NCBI RefSeq assembly: GCF_048595595.1
Contig: NZ_CP184347.1
Direction: 5' to 3' (one strand)
Source of the DNA: Bacteroides pyogenes_A
Lineage (GTDB): Bacteria > Bacteroidota > Bacteroidia > Bacteroidales > Bacteroidaceae
Length of the DNA stretch: 64,000 nucleotides
The notes under the pieces were generated by a model. It made no database searches, was not told where the DNA came from, and saw only the letters and a program-made list of their open reading frames with translations. Shown here in pieces: positions 1 to 9,162 of the stretch. Each line of letters opens with the position of its first letter. The first letter of the stretch is position 1. The position numbers and the translations under genes were made by a program.

Positions 1-2
1 GA

Positions 3-956
3 AGCCGCGCTATGCTTGAAAAAGCCACCGAGTTGTTCTGGTATCCTTCGGAGGTCGACGTGTCCATTCGTCCGGGATGGTTCTACCATGCCGAAGAAAA
101 CAGTAAGGTGAAGTCGCTAAAGCAGCTGAACGATATTTATTTTCAGTCGGTGGGCTACAACTCTGTGCTTTTGCTGAATATACCGCCCGACCGTCGCGGA
201 TTGATTCATGAGACAGATGTGCGCCGATTGAAGGAATTTGCCGCTTATCGGGACAAAGTGTTTGCCGACAATCGGGTGAAGAAAGGCAACCGCTATTGGA
301 ATGCCGGGCCCGGCAGTGAAGCGGTTTACTCTTTAAAATCGGAATCAAAAATCAATGTAGTGATGCTTCAGGAGGATATTGCCAAAGGGCAGCGTGTGGA
401 AGCCTTTACTGTAGAAGCGTTGACTGAAGACGGATGGAAAGAAGTCGGTAGAGGTACGACGATAGGCTACAAGCGTCTGCTTCGTTTTCCGGAAGTAACG
501 GCAACTAAATTGCGTGTGAAAATACCGGAATGCCGTTTGACTGCACACATCGAGCAAGTAGGGGCTTTCTATGCCGCACCGTTGGAAGAGGCGGCTAAAC
601 GTGAGGAGTGGAACAACTTACCGCGTGCGGAATGGAAAAAGATTACGGACTCACCATTGACAATCGACTTGGGAAAGATTGTAACTCTCGCCGCTTTTAC
701 ATACGCTCCTTCGAATGCGGAGGCAAAACCGACGATGGCTTTCCGGTATAAATTCTATGTGAGCGTGGATGGAAGCAGTTGGACGGAAGTTCCTACGAGC
801 GGAGAGTTTAGCAATATTATGCACAATCCGCTTCCGCAAACAGCTGCTTTCGGCAAGAATGTAAAGGCGCGTTTCATCCGTTTGCAAGCCACTTCGCCCG
901 ATGCTATGCCTGCCAAGGTAGAGATGAATGAAGTCGGAGTGACATTGGCGCAGTAG
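3..956 (+). CDS. alpha-L-fucosidase, GH29 (3' part; start lies before the window)
   Basis: The reading frame is open to the window edge, so the N-terminal half, including the catalytic nucleophile region, is missing. The visible part starts with the end of the GH29 barrel (motifs GWFYHAEE, GYNSVLLLNIPPDRRGL, typical of bacterial GH29 near the end of the TIM barrel). Two beta-sandwich regions of F5/8 type C (discoidin) character follow, at about residues 100-190 and 205-312 (LTIDLGKIVTLAAFTY, KARFIRLQAT). Such enzymes release fucose from host or plant glycans in the periplasm or at the cell surface. The sulfatase 3 kb downstream fits glycan foraging, although unrelated genes lie between them. 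The family is clear; substrate linkage cannot be assigned. Confidence 0.9.
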   Translation, partial: SRAMLEKATELFWYPSEVDVSIRPGWFYHAEENSKVKSLKQLNDIYFQSVGYNSVLLLNIPPDRRGLIHETDVRRLKEFAAYRDKVFADNRVKKGNRYWNAGPGSEAVYSLKSESKINVVMLQEDIAKGQRVEAFTVEALTEDGWKEVGRGTTIGYKRLLRFPEVTATKLRVKIPECRLTAHIEQVGAFYAAPLEEAAKREEWNNLPRAEWKKITDSPLTIDLGKIVTLAAFTYAPSNAEAKPTMAFRYKFYVSVDGSSWTEVPTSGEFSNIMHNPLPQTAAFGKNVKARFIRLQATSPDAMPAKVEMNEVGVTLAQ

Positions 957-1129
957 ATGAAGGCAAGTGAAAAAGGGAATGAGTTGTCCGGAAGCTGCTT
1001 ACGCAAGAATTCCTTCGCTACGGTTAAATCTTCGCAAAGTAGAATGTTAGGTATAGGCGCTTTCGGCTTCTCCTATTATCATCTTATTTTTATTTCTGAT
1101 AATCATATTTTTAGTAAATATAAACAATA

Positions 1130-1693
1130 ATGAAGATGAAGCTACTTCCTGTTGTTCTATTTTTTAGCTTAAGCAGCCTGATGTATGGACAGAACAAATA
1201 CAGTCATATTCATTTTGATAAGCTGACCGAGATACAAGGAACGGAGTATGTCGTTGCGAGAGTTGAAGAACAGGGGAAACTACCGAAAGTTACCGAGAAA
1301 TCTCTGCTTTTTATCAATACGAAGAATGGGGATTCGCACCATGTCATTTTTGATAAGAAAGCCTATATTGGAGAAGCTATTCAGGCCAAAATAGACAGCT
1401 TGGGAATTAATTTAATTCTCATTCCGACCAAAACCGTCGATTTAGACGGGAAAAAAGGTATAGGATGGAATGACCCTATGCAAATAATAACTTTATCAAC
1501 CGATGGAAAAAAGAAGAAACAACTAACGGATGATAACTTCTTTGTCAGAAATTGGACTGTAAACAAGGAAACCGGAAGGGCTGTTATTGTTGGATATAAA
1601 GACACGAACAACAATAAGAAGTATGATAAGACCGATCAAAGTGAGATTCAAATCTATGATTTACACACATTGGAGTTGGTACACAATCTCTGA
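1130..1693 (+). CDS. secreted hypothetical protein with an EF-hand-like loop
   Basis: A 187-residue protein with an N-terminal signal peptide (about residues 1-20, MKMKLLPVVLFFSLSSLMYG) and no further membrane segment, so it is probably periplasmic or secreted. I do not recognise the family. Near the C-terminus (about residues 157-168) is an Asp/Asn-rich stretch, DTNNNKKYDKTD, that resembles a calcium-binding EF-hand or dockerin loop. The rest looks beta-rich with short repeated strand patterns (VVARVEEQGK, IQIYDLHTLEL), which could be part of a propeller. It stands alone between the fucosidase and the leftward MurU-like gene. No function is assigned. Confidence 0.6.
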   Translation: MKMKLLPVVLFFSLSSLMYGQNKYSHIHFDKLTEIQGTEYVVARVEEQGKLPKVTEKSLLFINTKNGDSHHVIFDKKAYIGEAIQAKIDSLGINLILIPTKTVDLDGKKGIGWNDPMQIITLSTDGKKKKQLTDDNFFVRNWTVNKETGRAVIVGYKDTNNNKKYDKTDQSEIQIYDLHTLELVHNL

Positions 1694-1737
1694 ACGTTTA
1701 GGTAAAGACCGTCTCTATATGGGTTTTGGAGATAAAA

Positions 1738-2472
1738 TTACATAAAACTTTCAGCCTGCAATAAAGTTTCCGGTTTACCGATATCCAACAGCCGCAGATT
1801 ATTCATCAAGCAGCCCCGATAATCAGCCTGCCGACAAGTAGAAAGATAGAAGTCTATGATTGAAAACTTCCCTTCCCAACGAGGATCATCCATCAGTGAA
1901 AAGACAGAAGGGGAAAGGATATGAATGCCGCTGAAAGCGTACTCCCGATATATGCCGGAATCATAACAGATTCCCTCCGGCTTCAATTCGCCGGTGTTTT
2001 TGTTTGTCCAGCCACAGAGACGGTCTTCAGCATCGAAAAGCAGATAACGGGATGTTTTGCGGCTGCTGGCAAGCAAAGTGCCCTCTCCTCCATGCTTCAG
2101 ATGAAAGCCGTAAAGTTCCTGCAAATCGATATCCGACAGAATATCTACATTATGAACCAGAAACGGTTCATCGGAATGTCCGAAGAAACGGCGCGCTTTC
2201 TTGATTCCTCCACCCGTATCGAGCAAGAAATCCCGTTCGTCGGATATATGGATGGTGATACCGAAATTCCTGTTGGCACGAAGAAAGTCTATAATTTGTT
2301 CGCCGAAATGATGGATATTCACAACTTGTTCGGTAAAACCCGCCGCTTTCAGTTTTAAGATAACATGTTCGAGCATAGGGCGACCGGCAACAGGAACAAG
2401 CGCCTTGGGCATCGTATTCGTGAGCGGTTTAAGCCGCGTTCCCATGCCGGCGGCAAAAATCATGGCTTTCAT
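1738..2472 (-). CDS. nucleotidyltransferase, MurU-like (N-acetylmuramate-1-phosphate uridylyltransferase type)
   Basis: A 244-residue sugar-nucleotide transferase. The N-terminus has the signature AAGMGTRLKPLTNTMPKALVPV, with the GxGxR phosphate loop and the PKAL lysine; VHNVDIL supplies the metal-binding Asp. The size matches MurU rather than longer bifunctional GlmU-type enzymes. MurU makes UDP-MurNAc from MurNAc-1-phosphate and UTP in peptidoglycan recycling. It starts 2 bp after the stop of the AmgK-like kinase gene, which would make its substrate, so the two very probably form one operon and pathway. A mannose-1-phosphate guanylyltransferase role is the main alternative; genomic pairing favours MurU. 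Confidence 0.8.
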   Translation of the reverse strand: MKAMIFAAGMGTRLKPLTNTMPKALVPVAGRPMLEHVILKLKAAGFTEQVVNIHHFGEQIIDFLRANRNFGITIHISDERDFLLDTGGGIKKARRFFGHSDEPFLVHNVDILSDIDLQELYGFHLKHGGEGTLLASSRKTSRYLLFDAEDRLCGWTNKNTGELKPEGICYDSGIYREYAFSGIHILSPSVFSLMDDPRWEGKFSIIDFYLSTCRQADYRGCLMNNLRLLDIGKPETLLQAESFM

Positions 2473-2474
2473 AA

Positions 2475-3905
2475 TCAGACGGCGGCTTCAAAAGTTTGTT
2501 CTATATTCTGCTCACGATGCATCAGTTCCACCTTCACCCCGAATTTACGGTTCAGATGTTCCGCCAAATGTTGGGCGGAATATACAGAACGGTGCTGTCC
2601 GCCCGTGCAACCGAAGCAAACGGAAAGATGTGTAAATCCGCGCTCCATATAGCGTTTCACCGAAGCGTCGACCAGCGCACAAGCGTGTTCGAGGAAGCCG
2701 ACAATCTCTCCGTCTTCTTCGAGAAAACGGATAACAGGCTCGTCCAAACCGGTAAACGGTTTGTAGCGTTCATACTTGCCGGGATTGTTCACCGCGCGAC
2801 AATCGAACACAAAGCCTCCGCCGTTGCCTGTGGGATCGTTCGGAATCCCCTTTTTGTAAGCAAAGCTCATCACTCTTACCGTAAGCTGGCGTTTCTTTAA
2901 ATCATCGGTAAACTGTTTCAGCCGGGTCAGTTCCCTAAGCACCCAGCAAAGGTAAGGATATTCGGGATACTCCTCTTTCAACAGTTCCCGCAAATTCTCG
3001 ATAGCGTAGGGCACACTCTGAATAAAGTGGGGCTTCTTCTCGAAATACCCTCTAAAGCCGTAAGCTCCCAACACCTGCAATGTACGGAAAAGGACAAAAT
3101 GACGGAGCTGACTGTAAAAATAAGCCTCATCGATCGGTTTATATTTACGCAGCGCTTCCAGATATTCTTCCAACAATTCACGACGGAGACTTTCGGGATA
3201 ACGTGCCTTGGCCTGCCACAAAAAAGAGGCTACATCATAATAGAACGGCCCTTTTCGCCCTCCCTGAAAGTCGATGAGCCAAGGCTTTCCTTCCCTCAAC
3301 ATCACGTTTCGGCTTTGAAAGTCGCGATACATGAATGTGGCGGAAGAACTGCGCAACAGCACATCGCTCATCTTCTGAAAGTCGTCTTCGAGCCTGTCTT
3401 CCTGAAACTCCATCCCGGTAGCCTTGAGGAAACAGTATTTGAAATAATTCAAATCCCACAGAATGGAACGTTGGTTGAATTCCGGCTGAGGATAGCAACG
3501 GGAAAAGTCGAAACCATCAGCCCCGACAAACTGAATGACAGGAAGGAGGCGAACGGTTTTACGCAACATGTCTTTCTCTTCTTCGGAGAAAACACTGGTC
3601 AGACGCCCTTTTTCGATAGCGTTGAAAAGCAACACATCGCCCAAGTCTTCTTGCAGATAGCAGAACTTGTCGTCCGACATGCAGTAGACCTCAGGAACAG
3701 GAATGCCCGCCTTACGGAAATGGTCTGCCATATACAGAAAAGAGTCGTTCTCTTCGATAGAGGTTCCATAAACCCCGATCAGCGTACGGTCGCCTTTCAG
3801 GCGGAAGTAGCGACGGTTGGAGCCGGACGAGGGCAACTCGGTGATGGTTTCGGCAGACGCGCCCGTATATGTTTGATATAACTTTTGCAAATCTTCGGTA
3901 ATCAT
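2475..3905 (-). CDS. AmgK-like sugar kinase fused to a RapZ C-terminal domain
   Basis: A 476-residue two-domain protein. Residues about 1-335 are an aminoglycoside-phosphotransferase fold kinase: the catalytic loop is YRDFQSRNVM and the metal-binding motif is LIDFQGG. AmgK phosphorylates the anomeric hydroxyl of MurNAc and GlcNAc in cell-wall recycling. Residues about 340-476 match the C-terminal half of RapZ, with the signature CFGCTGGQHRSVY and CRAVNNPG, but without the RapZ N-terminal P-loop domain. In E. coli that C-terminal domain senses glucosamine-6-phosphate. The MurU-like gene follows after 2 bp. I infer a recycling kinase joined to a putative amino-sugar sensor. The domain calls are firm; the sensing role is inference. 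Confidence 0.85.
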   Translation of the reverse strand: MITEDLQKLYQTYTGASAETITELPSSGSNRRYFRLKGDRTLIGVYGTSIEENDSFLYMADHFRKAGIPVPEVYCMSDDKFCYLQEDLGDVLLFNAIEKGRLTSVFSEEEKDMLRKTVRLLPVIQFVGADGFDFSRCYPQPEFNQRSILWDLNYFKYCFLKATGMEFQEDRLEDDFQKMSDVLLRSSSATFMYRDFQSRNVMLREGKPWLIDFQGGRKGPFYYDVASFLWQAKARYPESLRRELLEEYLEALRKYKPIDEAYFYSQLRHFVLFRTLQVLGAYGFRGYFEKKPHFIQSVPYAIENLRELLKEEYPEYPYLCWVLRELTRLKQFTDDLKKRQLTVRVMSFAYKKGIPNDPTGNGGGFVFDCRAVNNPGKYERYKPFTGLDEPVIRFLEEDGEIVGFLEHACALVDASVKRYMERGFTHLSVCFGCTGGQHRSVYSAQHLAEHLNRKFGVKVELMHREQNIEQTFEAAV

Positions 3906-4036
3906 ACTTTTGTCTTTTTTTACGATTTCACCATATTTCTTACAAAGAAAACCATTTATATTTAAAATTCATACCCTTTCGAGCAAAGAAAAAGTAAATA
4001 ACCCGCCAAGGTTGTGAATAATTCAACGGAGAATCG

Positions 4037-4044
4037 TATTTTTG
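4037..4044 (+). promoter_or_regulatory. probable -7 box for the sulfatase gene
   Basis: TATTTTTG matches the Bacteroides -7 consensus TAnnTTTG and lies 46 bp before the sulfatase ATG. A GTTG about 22 bases upstream is a weak match to the -33 box. Confidence 0.5.
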
Positions 4045-4090
4045 TCGCAGACAACCTGAAAAGGAATCACACTTTAAAAACACAAATAAC

Positions 4091-5614
4091 ATGAATTACC
4101 AATCAATCTGTCTTACGGGAAGCACGCTGCTTCTCTCATCGCTCTCCGCCTACGGACAAACCAAAGAGAAACCCAACATCATTTTTATTCTTTGCGACGA
4201 CATGGGCTACGGAGACTTGGGGTGTTACGGACAACCGTTCATCCGGACACCGCATTTGGACAACATGGCAAAAGAAGGGATGCTATTCACCCAGGCTTAT
4301 GCCGGAAGTCCGGTCAGCGCGCCATCACGGGCAGCTTTCATGACAGGGCAACACATCGGTCATTGCGAAGTGAGAGGCAACAAGGAGTATTGGACGAATT
4401 CACCTACCGTAATGTATGGTGAAAACAAAGAATACGCCGTAGTGGGGCAACACCCCTACGACCCCGATCACATCGTGTTGCCCGAAATCATGAAAGACAA
4501 CGGATATACTACCGGGATGTTCGGCAAATGGGCAGGAGGCTACGAAGGTTCTGTCTCCACTCCCGACAAACGGGGAATCGACGAGTATTACGGATACATC
4601 TGCCAGTTTCAGGCTCACTCCTACTTTCCCAATTTCCTGAACAGATACAGCAAAGCTTTGGGCGATACGGGTGTGGTTCGCGTTGTAATGGATGAAAACA
4701 TCCGTTATCCGATGACGGGTCCCGATTATTTCAAACGTACGCAATATTCGGCGGACCTGATCCACCAAAAAGCCTTGGAGTGGTTGGACAGCCAAAACGG
4801 CGAACAACCGTTTTTCGGCATATTTACTTACACCTTACCCCATGCGGAACTGGTGCAACCGGAAGACTCCATTCTGAACGAATATAAAGCGAAATTCCAT
4901 CCGGACAAGGATTTCAAAGGAGCCGAAGCCTCGAGATACCACGCCGTAACGCATACGCATGCGCAATTCGCCGGAATGATTACCCGCCTCGATTATTACG
5001 TAGGCGAAGTGTTGAAAAAGCTGAAAGAAAAAGGATTGGATGAAAACACATTGGTTATCTTTTCGAGCGATAACGGACCTCATGAAGAAGGAGGAGCCGA
5101 TCCGGAGTTCTTCGGCAGAGACGGCAAGCTGAGGGGACTTAAACGCCAATGCTACGAAGGAGGCATCCGCATTCCTTTCATTGCCCGCTGGCCGGGACGT
5201 GTGCCCGAAAGCACGGTAAACGACCATATCTGCGCTTTCTACGACCTGATGCCCACATTCTGCGAATTGGCGGGAGTGAAAGATTATCAAAAGAAGTACG
5301 CAAACAAAAAAGGCGGAAAGACATACTTCGACGGCATCTCTTTCGCACCGACCTTGCAAGGAAAGAAAAAGCAGAAGAAACATGACTTTCTGTACTGGGA
5401 ATTCAACGAAACAGATCAGATAGCCGTCAGGATGGGTGATTGGAAATTATTGGTAAAGAAAGGCAAGCCTTCGCTTTACAACTTGGCTACAGACATCCAC
5501 GAAGATTCCGATGTGGCCGCGCGGTATCCGAAAATCGTAAAGAAAATGATAAAGATCGCTTTAGAGCAACACACGCCTAATCCGCACTTCCACGTAACTT
5601 TGCCGAAGATGTAA
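4091..5614 (+). CDS. sulfatase (S1 family, Ser-type formylglycine site)
   Basis: A 507-residue secreted arylsulfatase-fold enzyme that removes sulfate esters from glycans. A signal peptide ends near residue 22 (LSAYGQ). The metal site begins at NIIFILCDDMGYGD. The activation motif is SAPSR, about residues 77-81 in AGSPVSAPSRAAFMTG; serine in place of cysteine means the formylglycine must be made by an anaerobic sulfatase-maturating enzyme, the usual case in Bacteroides. Further conserved parts are HCEVRGN, GKWAGG and SSDNGPHEEGG, with a C-terminal subdomain ending at FHVTLPKM. It is a single gene facing the leftward transaldolase. The exact sulfated substrate cannot be read from sequence. Confidence 0.93.
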   Translation: MNYQSICLTGSTLLLSSLSAYGQTKEKPNIIFILCDDMGYGDLGCYGQPFIRTPHLDNMAKEGMLFTQAYAGSPVSAPSRAAFMTGQHIGHCEVRGNKEYWTNSPTVMYGENKEYAVVGQHPYDPDHIVLPEIMKDNGYTTGMFGKWAGGYEGSVSTPDKRGIDEYYGYICQFQAHSYFPNFLNRYSKALGDTGVVRVVMDENIRYPMTGPDYFKRTQYSADLIHQKALEWLDSQNGEQPFFGIFTYTLPHAELVQPEDSILNEYKAKFHPDKDFKGAEASRYHAVTHTHAQFAGMITRLDYYVGEVLKKLKEKGLDENTLVIFSSDNGPHEEGGADPEFFGRDGKLRGLKRQCYEGGIRIPFIARWPGRVPESTVNDHICAFYDLMPTFCELAGVKDYQKKYANKKGGKTYFDGISFAPTLQGKKKQKKHDFLYWEFNETDQIAVRMGDWKLLVKKGKPSLYNLATDIHEDSDVAARYPKIVKKMIKIALEQHTPNPHFHVTLPKM

Positions 5615-5650
5615 GAAAAAACCTTTTCTACGACATCAAAGAAAAGAAAT

Positions 5651-5736
5651 ATCGGCATCGAAGAACCAACGCGCCGGGAATCCGCATTCGACATATCGAA
5701 TCTCTTTTCCCAATCTGCCGGCTCTTCGATGCCGAT
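5651..5736. terminator. inverted repeat between convergent sulfatase and transaldolase genes
   Basis: A 14-bp perfect inverted repeat (ATCGGCATCGAAGA at 5651-5664 and its complement at 5723-5736) with a 58-nt loop lies between two converging genes. It could end transcription from both sides. There is no long T-run, so the terminator role is tentative. Confidence 0.4.
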
Positions 5737-5772
5737 GTTTTGAATAAAGACACTGTAAAAAAGCAACCCGTT

Positions 5773-6429
5773 TTATCCGTTCACCTTCTTATAGTCTTCC
5801 AAAAACTTCTTCAGTCCGGAATCCGTCAACGGATGATTCAGCAGACCCTTGATTGCACTTAGCGGACAAGTAGCCACATCGGCTCCCACCTCCACACACT
5901 CCACGATATGCTTCGTGTGACGAATGGAAGCTGCCAGCACCTGCGTCTCGTATCCGTAATAACGGTACATCTCTACGATATCCGCAACCAATGCGATGCC
6001 ATCCTCAGAGATGTCGTCCAACCGGCCGACGAAAGGCGAAACATAAGTGGCTCCGGCTTTTGCGGCAAGCAAAGCCTGACCTTTGGAGAATACCAACGTG
6101 CAATTGGTCCGAATACCTTTCGCCGTAAAGTGCTTGATAGCTTTAATACCATCGGCAATACAGGGAACCTTGACTACGATATGCGGATTGAGGGCGGCAA
6201 GTTCCTCTCCCTCGCGAATCATGTCTTCATAATCGGTGGCAATGACTTCCGCGCTGACGTCGCCTTTCACAATCTCACAGATCTTCACATAATGATCGCG
6301 TTGATTCTGAACGCCCTTGATTCCTTCTTTAGCCATCAACGAAGGGTTGGTGGTCACTCCGTCCAATACTCCGAGGTCGTATGCCTCTCTGATTTGCTCC
6401 AAATTGGCTGTGTCGATAAAAAACTTCAT
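5773..6429 (-). CDS. fsa: fructose-6-phosphate aldolase / transaldolase, TalC-FSA type
   Basis: A 218-residue small transaldolase. The N-terminus KFFIDTANLEQIREA and the motif GVTTNPSLMAKEG are diagnostic of the TalC/FSA subgroup. The Schiff-base lysine lies in the VVKVPCIADGIKA segment, and FVGRLDDISEDG is also conserved. It acts in the cytoplasm in carbon exchange between sedoheptulose-7-P, glyceraldehyde-3-P and fructose-6-P; many Bacteroidetes use this short form as their transaldolase, so the FSA name may be too narrow. It lies 42 bp downstream of pullulanase on the same strand and may be cotranscribed with it. Confidence 0.92.
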   Translation of the reverse strand: MKFFIDTANLEQIREAYDLGVLDGVTTNPSLMAKEGIKGVQNQRDHYVKICEIVKGDVSAEVIATDYEDMIREGEELAALNPHIVVKVPCIADGIKAIKHFTAKGIRTNCTLVFSKGQALLAAKAGATYVSPFVGRLDDISEDGIALVADIVEMYRYYGYETQVLAASIRHTKHIVECVEVGADVATCPLSAIKGLLNHPLTDSGLKKFLEDYKKVNG

Positions 6430-6471
6430 AACTTCACTAAATTTATATGGTTAACTGTTTTTGAAATAAAA

Positions 6472-8484
6472 TCATCTGTACATAATCCAAGCCGATTGCG
6501 GCGGGATGTTTATCTTCTCCCCGTTGAAAACGCCCAATCCGCGAAGATCGATCGTGCCATCCCTGCAAACAACGGTATACTTTCCTGCGGGAACCTCCAC
6601 TTCCGCAAAAGAATCGCGCGCATTGAAGGCTACCACAATCTCCTTCCACGAGTCTCCGTTCGCATGCTCTTTGAAGCGGAAAGCAATCAGGTTGCTTCCC
6701 TCGACCGGAAGGAACTCCAGATGTTTCCGCACCTTCTCGGCATCACCCATACGGAAAGCCGGGTGAGACCTTCGCAGCTCGATCAGCCGTTTATAATAAG
6801 TATATACATCTTCATGAACAGTCTTGCGCCTCCAGTCGATGGCGTTTACCGCATCGGGGCTTTTATAACTGTTTTCCACCCCCTGTTTGTCGCGCATCAC
6901 CTCTTCTCCGGCATAAATAAAAGGAATGCCTTGCGACATAAATACGACTGTCTGGGCCAGTTTATCCAAACGGGCCAACTGTTCGGGGCTGATATCGGGT
7001 ATCGTCGCCTTCAGCCGATCGGTCAGGCACAGTCCGTCGTGACACGAAACATAACCGATCATCTGTACAGGCTGCGCCGCCCATGCTTCGCGGCTGTAGT
7101 TCACCGCGTCGCAGTCTACCTGCGGATGCCGAACGGCGCCTGCAATACCGAACTTGACGCTCATCTCCCCTCCCGGAAGTCCGGCAAGGAATGCTCCTTT
7201 ATGTTTGTCGCCGATGGGACCGCACAAGCCATCGCGCAATTCATCGGAAAAGACCGCGATACCCGGCATGCGGGAGACATTACTCTTCATAGCCAAAGAG
7301 TCTGCGGGATACTCCGGAGTTTCCGCCGCCCATCCTTCGCCGTAGATACAAATCGCAGGGTCGACGGCATCGACCGCCTTGCGTATTTCGTTCATCGTCT
7401 CGATGTCGTGAATCCCCATCAAGTCGAACCGGAAGCCGTCAATGTGATACTCGTTTATCCAATAAAGCACGGATTCTATCATGAACTTGCGCATCATAGG
7501 CCGCTCGCTGGCAGTCTCGTTGCCGCAGCCCGAACCGTTTGCCGGCTTTCCGTCCTTTTTATGCCGGTAGAAATAGCCCGGCACCGTACGCTCAAAGTTA
7601 CTTTCGGCCGTATTGAACGTATGGTTATATACCACATCCATAATCACTCCGATACCGGCCTTGTGCAACGACTGTACCATTTGCTTGAACTCTTTAATGC
7701 GAACTTCGGGACGGTACGGATCGGTCGAATAAGAACCTTCGGGCACATTGTAGTTTTGCGGGTCATACCCCCAGTTATACCGGTTGTCCTCCGTCTTGCT
7801 TTCATCGATAGACGCATAATCGAACGAAGGGAGCAGATGAACGTGCGTGACTCCCAGCTCCTTCAGATGGTCGATACCGGTAGACAGACCGTCGGGATTG
7901 GTTGTTCCGCGCTCGGTCAGAGCCAGATATTTTCCCCGATGCTTAATTCCCGAAGTAGAATCGATGGAAAAGTCGCGATGGTGCATCTCATAGATAATCA
8001 TATCCGCAGGAGACTTCGGCAAAGGACGGCGGTCGGCTTCCCATCCTTCGGGATTGGTAGTCCGGAGGTCGATAATAGCCGCGCGTTTGCCGTTTACTCC
8101 CACAGCCCTCGCATTGATGCCCGGAGTATCGCCCTGCCACTTATCCTTTATCTTCACGTTAAACGTATAGAATTTCCCCATCAAGTCGCTGTTCACCCTT
8201 GCCTGCCAAGTGCCATCCGCTTGCGGTTGCATCTTCACCGTCTGAAAAGCATGTCCGCCTTCGCCCGCCTCGTACAGCATCACCCGTACTTCGTCCGCCG
8301 TAGGCGCCCAAAGCGTGAAATCGGTTTGTGCCGGCGTATACTCCATCTCGATGAGGCTTCCCGCACGAACCGGGTAAAGTTCGTAAGAATCATACTCCTT
8401 TTTCGCAGGAGAACAACTCATTATCGTCGTCGCCATAGTCACTCCCAATATCGCTAAATAATTTGTTCCTTTCTTCATTTCCAC
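6472..8484 (-). CDS. pulA: type I pullulanase, lipoprotein (GH13)
   Basis: A 670-residue alpha-1,6-glucan debranching enzyme. The N-terminus has a signal peptide and lipobox (ATTIMSCSP, Cys about 24), so it is probably lipid-anchored. A CBM48-like module follows (FTLWAPTADEVRVMLYE, about residues 55-130), then the GH13 barrel with the pullulanase marker YNWGYDPQNYNVPEGSYSTD. Catalytic residues are visible: nucleophile Asp in DGFRFDLMG, acid/base Glu in IYGEGWA, and the transition-state Asp in VSCHDG. It degrades pullulan, starch or glycogen branches. The downstream transaldolase and upstream ruvC share the strand; only the transaldolase makes metabolic sense as a partner. Confidence 0.95.
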   Translation of the reverse strand: MEMKKGTNYLAILGVTMATTIMSCSPAKKEYDSYELYPVRAGSLIEMEYTPAQTDFTLWAPTADEVRVMLYEAGEGGHAFQTVKMQPQADGTWQARVNSDLMGKFYTFNVKIKDKWQGDTPGINARAVGVNGKRAAIIDLRTTNPEGWEADRRPLPKSPADMIIYEMHHRDFSIDSTSGIKHRGKYLALTERGTTNPDGLSTGIDHLKELGVTHVHLLPSFDYASIDESKTEDNRYNWGYDPQNYNVPEGSYSTDPYRPEVRIKEFKQMVQSLHKAGIGVIMDVVYNHTFNTAESNFERTVPGYFYRHKKDGKPANGSGCGNETASERPMMRKFMIESVLYWINEYHIDGFRFDLMGIHDIETMNEIRKAVDAVDPAICIYGEGWAAETPEYPADSLAMKSNVSRMPGIAVFSDELRDGLCGPIGDKHKGAFLAGLPGGEMSVKFGIAGAVRHPQVDCDAVNYSREAWAAQPVQMIGYVSCHDGLCLTDRLKATIPDISPEQLARLDKLAQTVVFMSQGIPFIYAGEEVMRDKQGVENSYKSPDAVNAIDWRRKTVHEDVYTYYKRLIELRRSHPAFRMGDAEKVRKHLEFLPVEGSNLIAFRFKEHANGDSWKEIVVAFNARDSFAEVEVPAGKYTVVCRDGTIDLRGLGVFNGEKINIPPQSAWIMYR

Positions 8485-8595
8485 ACTCTCTTTCTGTTTC
8501 TGATGAGTCTTTGTCTATTGCCTATCCCGTCCACCTCCCTTGCCCAAACCGTTCATGCCCGAAAATCATCTTGTCCGCCCGCTCCATCGGCAGGT

Positions 8596-9162
8596 TCACT
8601 TCACCCGGTCGGGATTCTTCGCAATAAAGTCCTTCCATCCATGGTAACCTTTTTCCACAACCGGCCGCCCCATTTGCAGGAAGTGACAATAAGCAGCCGC
8701 CAACGCATCGGTGGCATCCGTAAAAGCGGGCATATCCGCCTTCGGCAAATGCAACATCCGTTGCAACATATCCGCCACTTGCTCTTTCGATGCCTGTCCG
8801 TTTCCGGTAATCGCCATCTTAATCTTCAGCGGCGCGTATTCGGCTATGGGGATGTCGCGGCTCAAAGCCACCGCCATCGCTACGCCTTGCGCCCGTCCCA
8901 GCTTCAACATCGACTGCACATTCTTTCCGAAGAAAGGAGCTTCGATAGCCAGTTCGTCGGGCAGATAACTTTCGATAATGCTCAACACGCGCTCGTGGAT
9001 GTGCCGCAACTTGAGATAATGATTGGCAAACTTACGCAAGTCGATGACTCCCATTGCAATCATTTCGGGTTTTGTCCCTGTCACTCTCAGCACCCCGTAA
9101 CCCATGATTGTGGTGCCCGGGTCAATCCCCAAAATTATCTTTTCTTTTACCGGCTGAATCAC
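8596..9162 (-). CDS. ruvC: crossover junction endodeoxyribonuclease RuvC
   Basis: A 188-residue Holliday-junction resolvase. The first acidic residue is in ILGIDPGTTIMGYG, Glu in LAIEAPFFGKN, and the C-terminal acidic pair in ATDALAAAYCH, so all four catalytic carboxylates are present. Length is normal. It acts with RuvAB in recombination repair. Its start overlaps the stop of the DUF4286 gene by 4 bp (ATGA type overlap), which indicates translational coupling. Pullulanase starts 111 bp downstream. Confidence 0.96.
   Translation of the reverse strand: MIQPVKEKIILGIDPGTTIMGYGVLRVTGTKPEMIAMGVIDLRKFANHYLKLRHIHERVLSIIESYLPDELAIEAPFFGKNVQSMLKLGRAQGVAMAVALSRDIPIAEYAPLKIKMAITGNGQASKEQVADMLQRMLHLPKADMPAFTDATDALAAAYCHFLQMGRPVVEKGYHGWKDFIAKNPDRVK

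Noticed and set aside
5908..8457. An 849-residue open frame on the plus strand opposite pullulanase and transaldolase
   Set aside because: It is the complement of two well-supported genes, with no family motif; long antisense frames are common opposite GC-balanced coding DNA.
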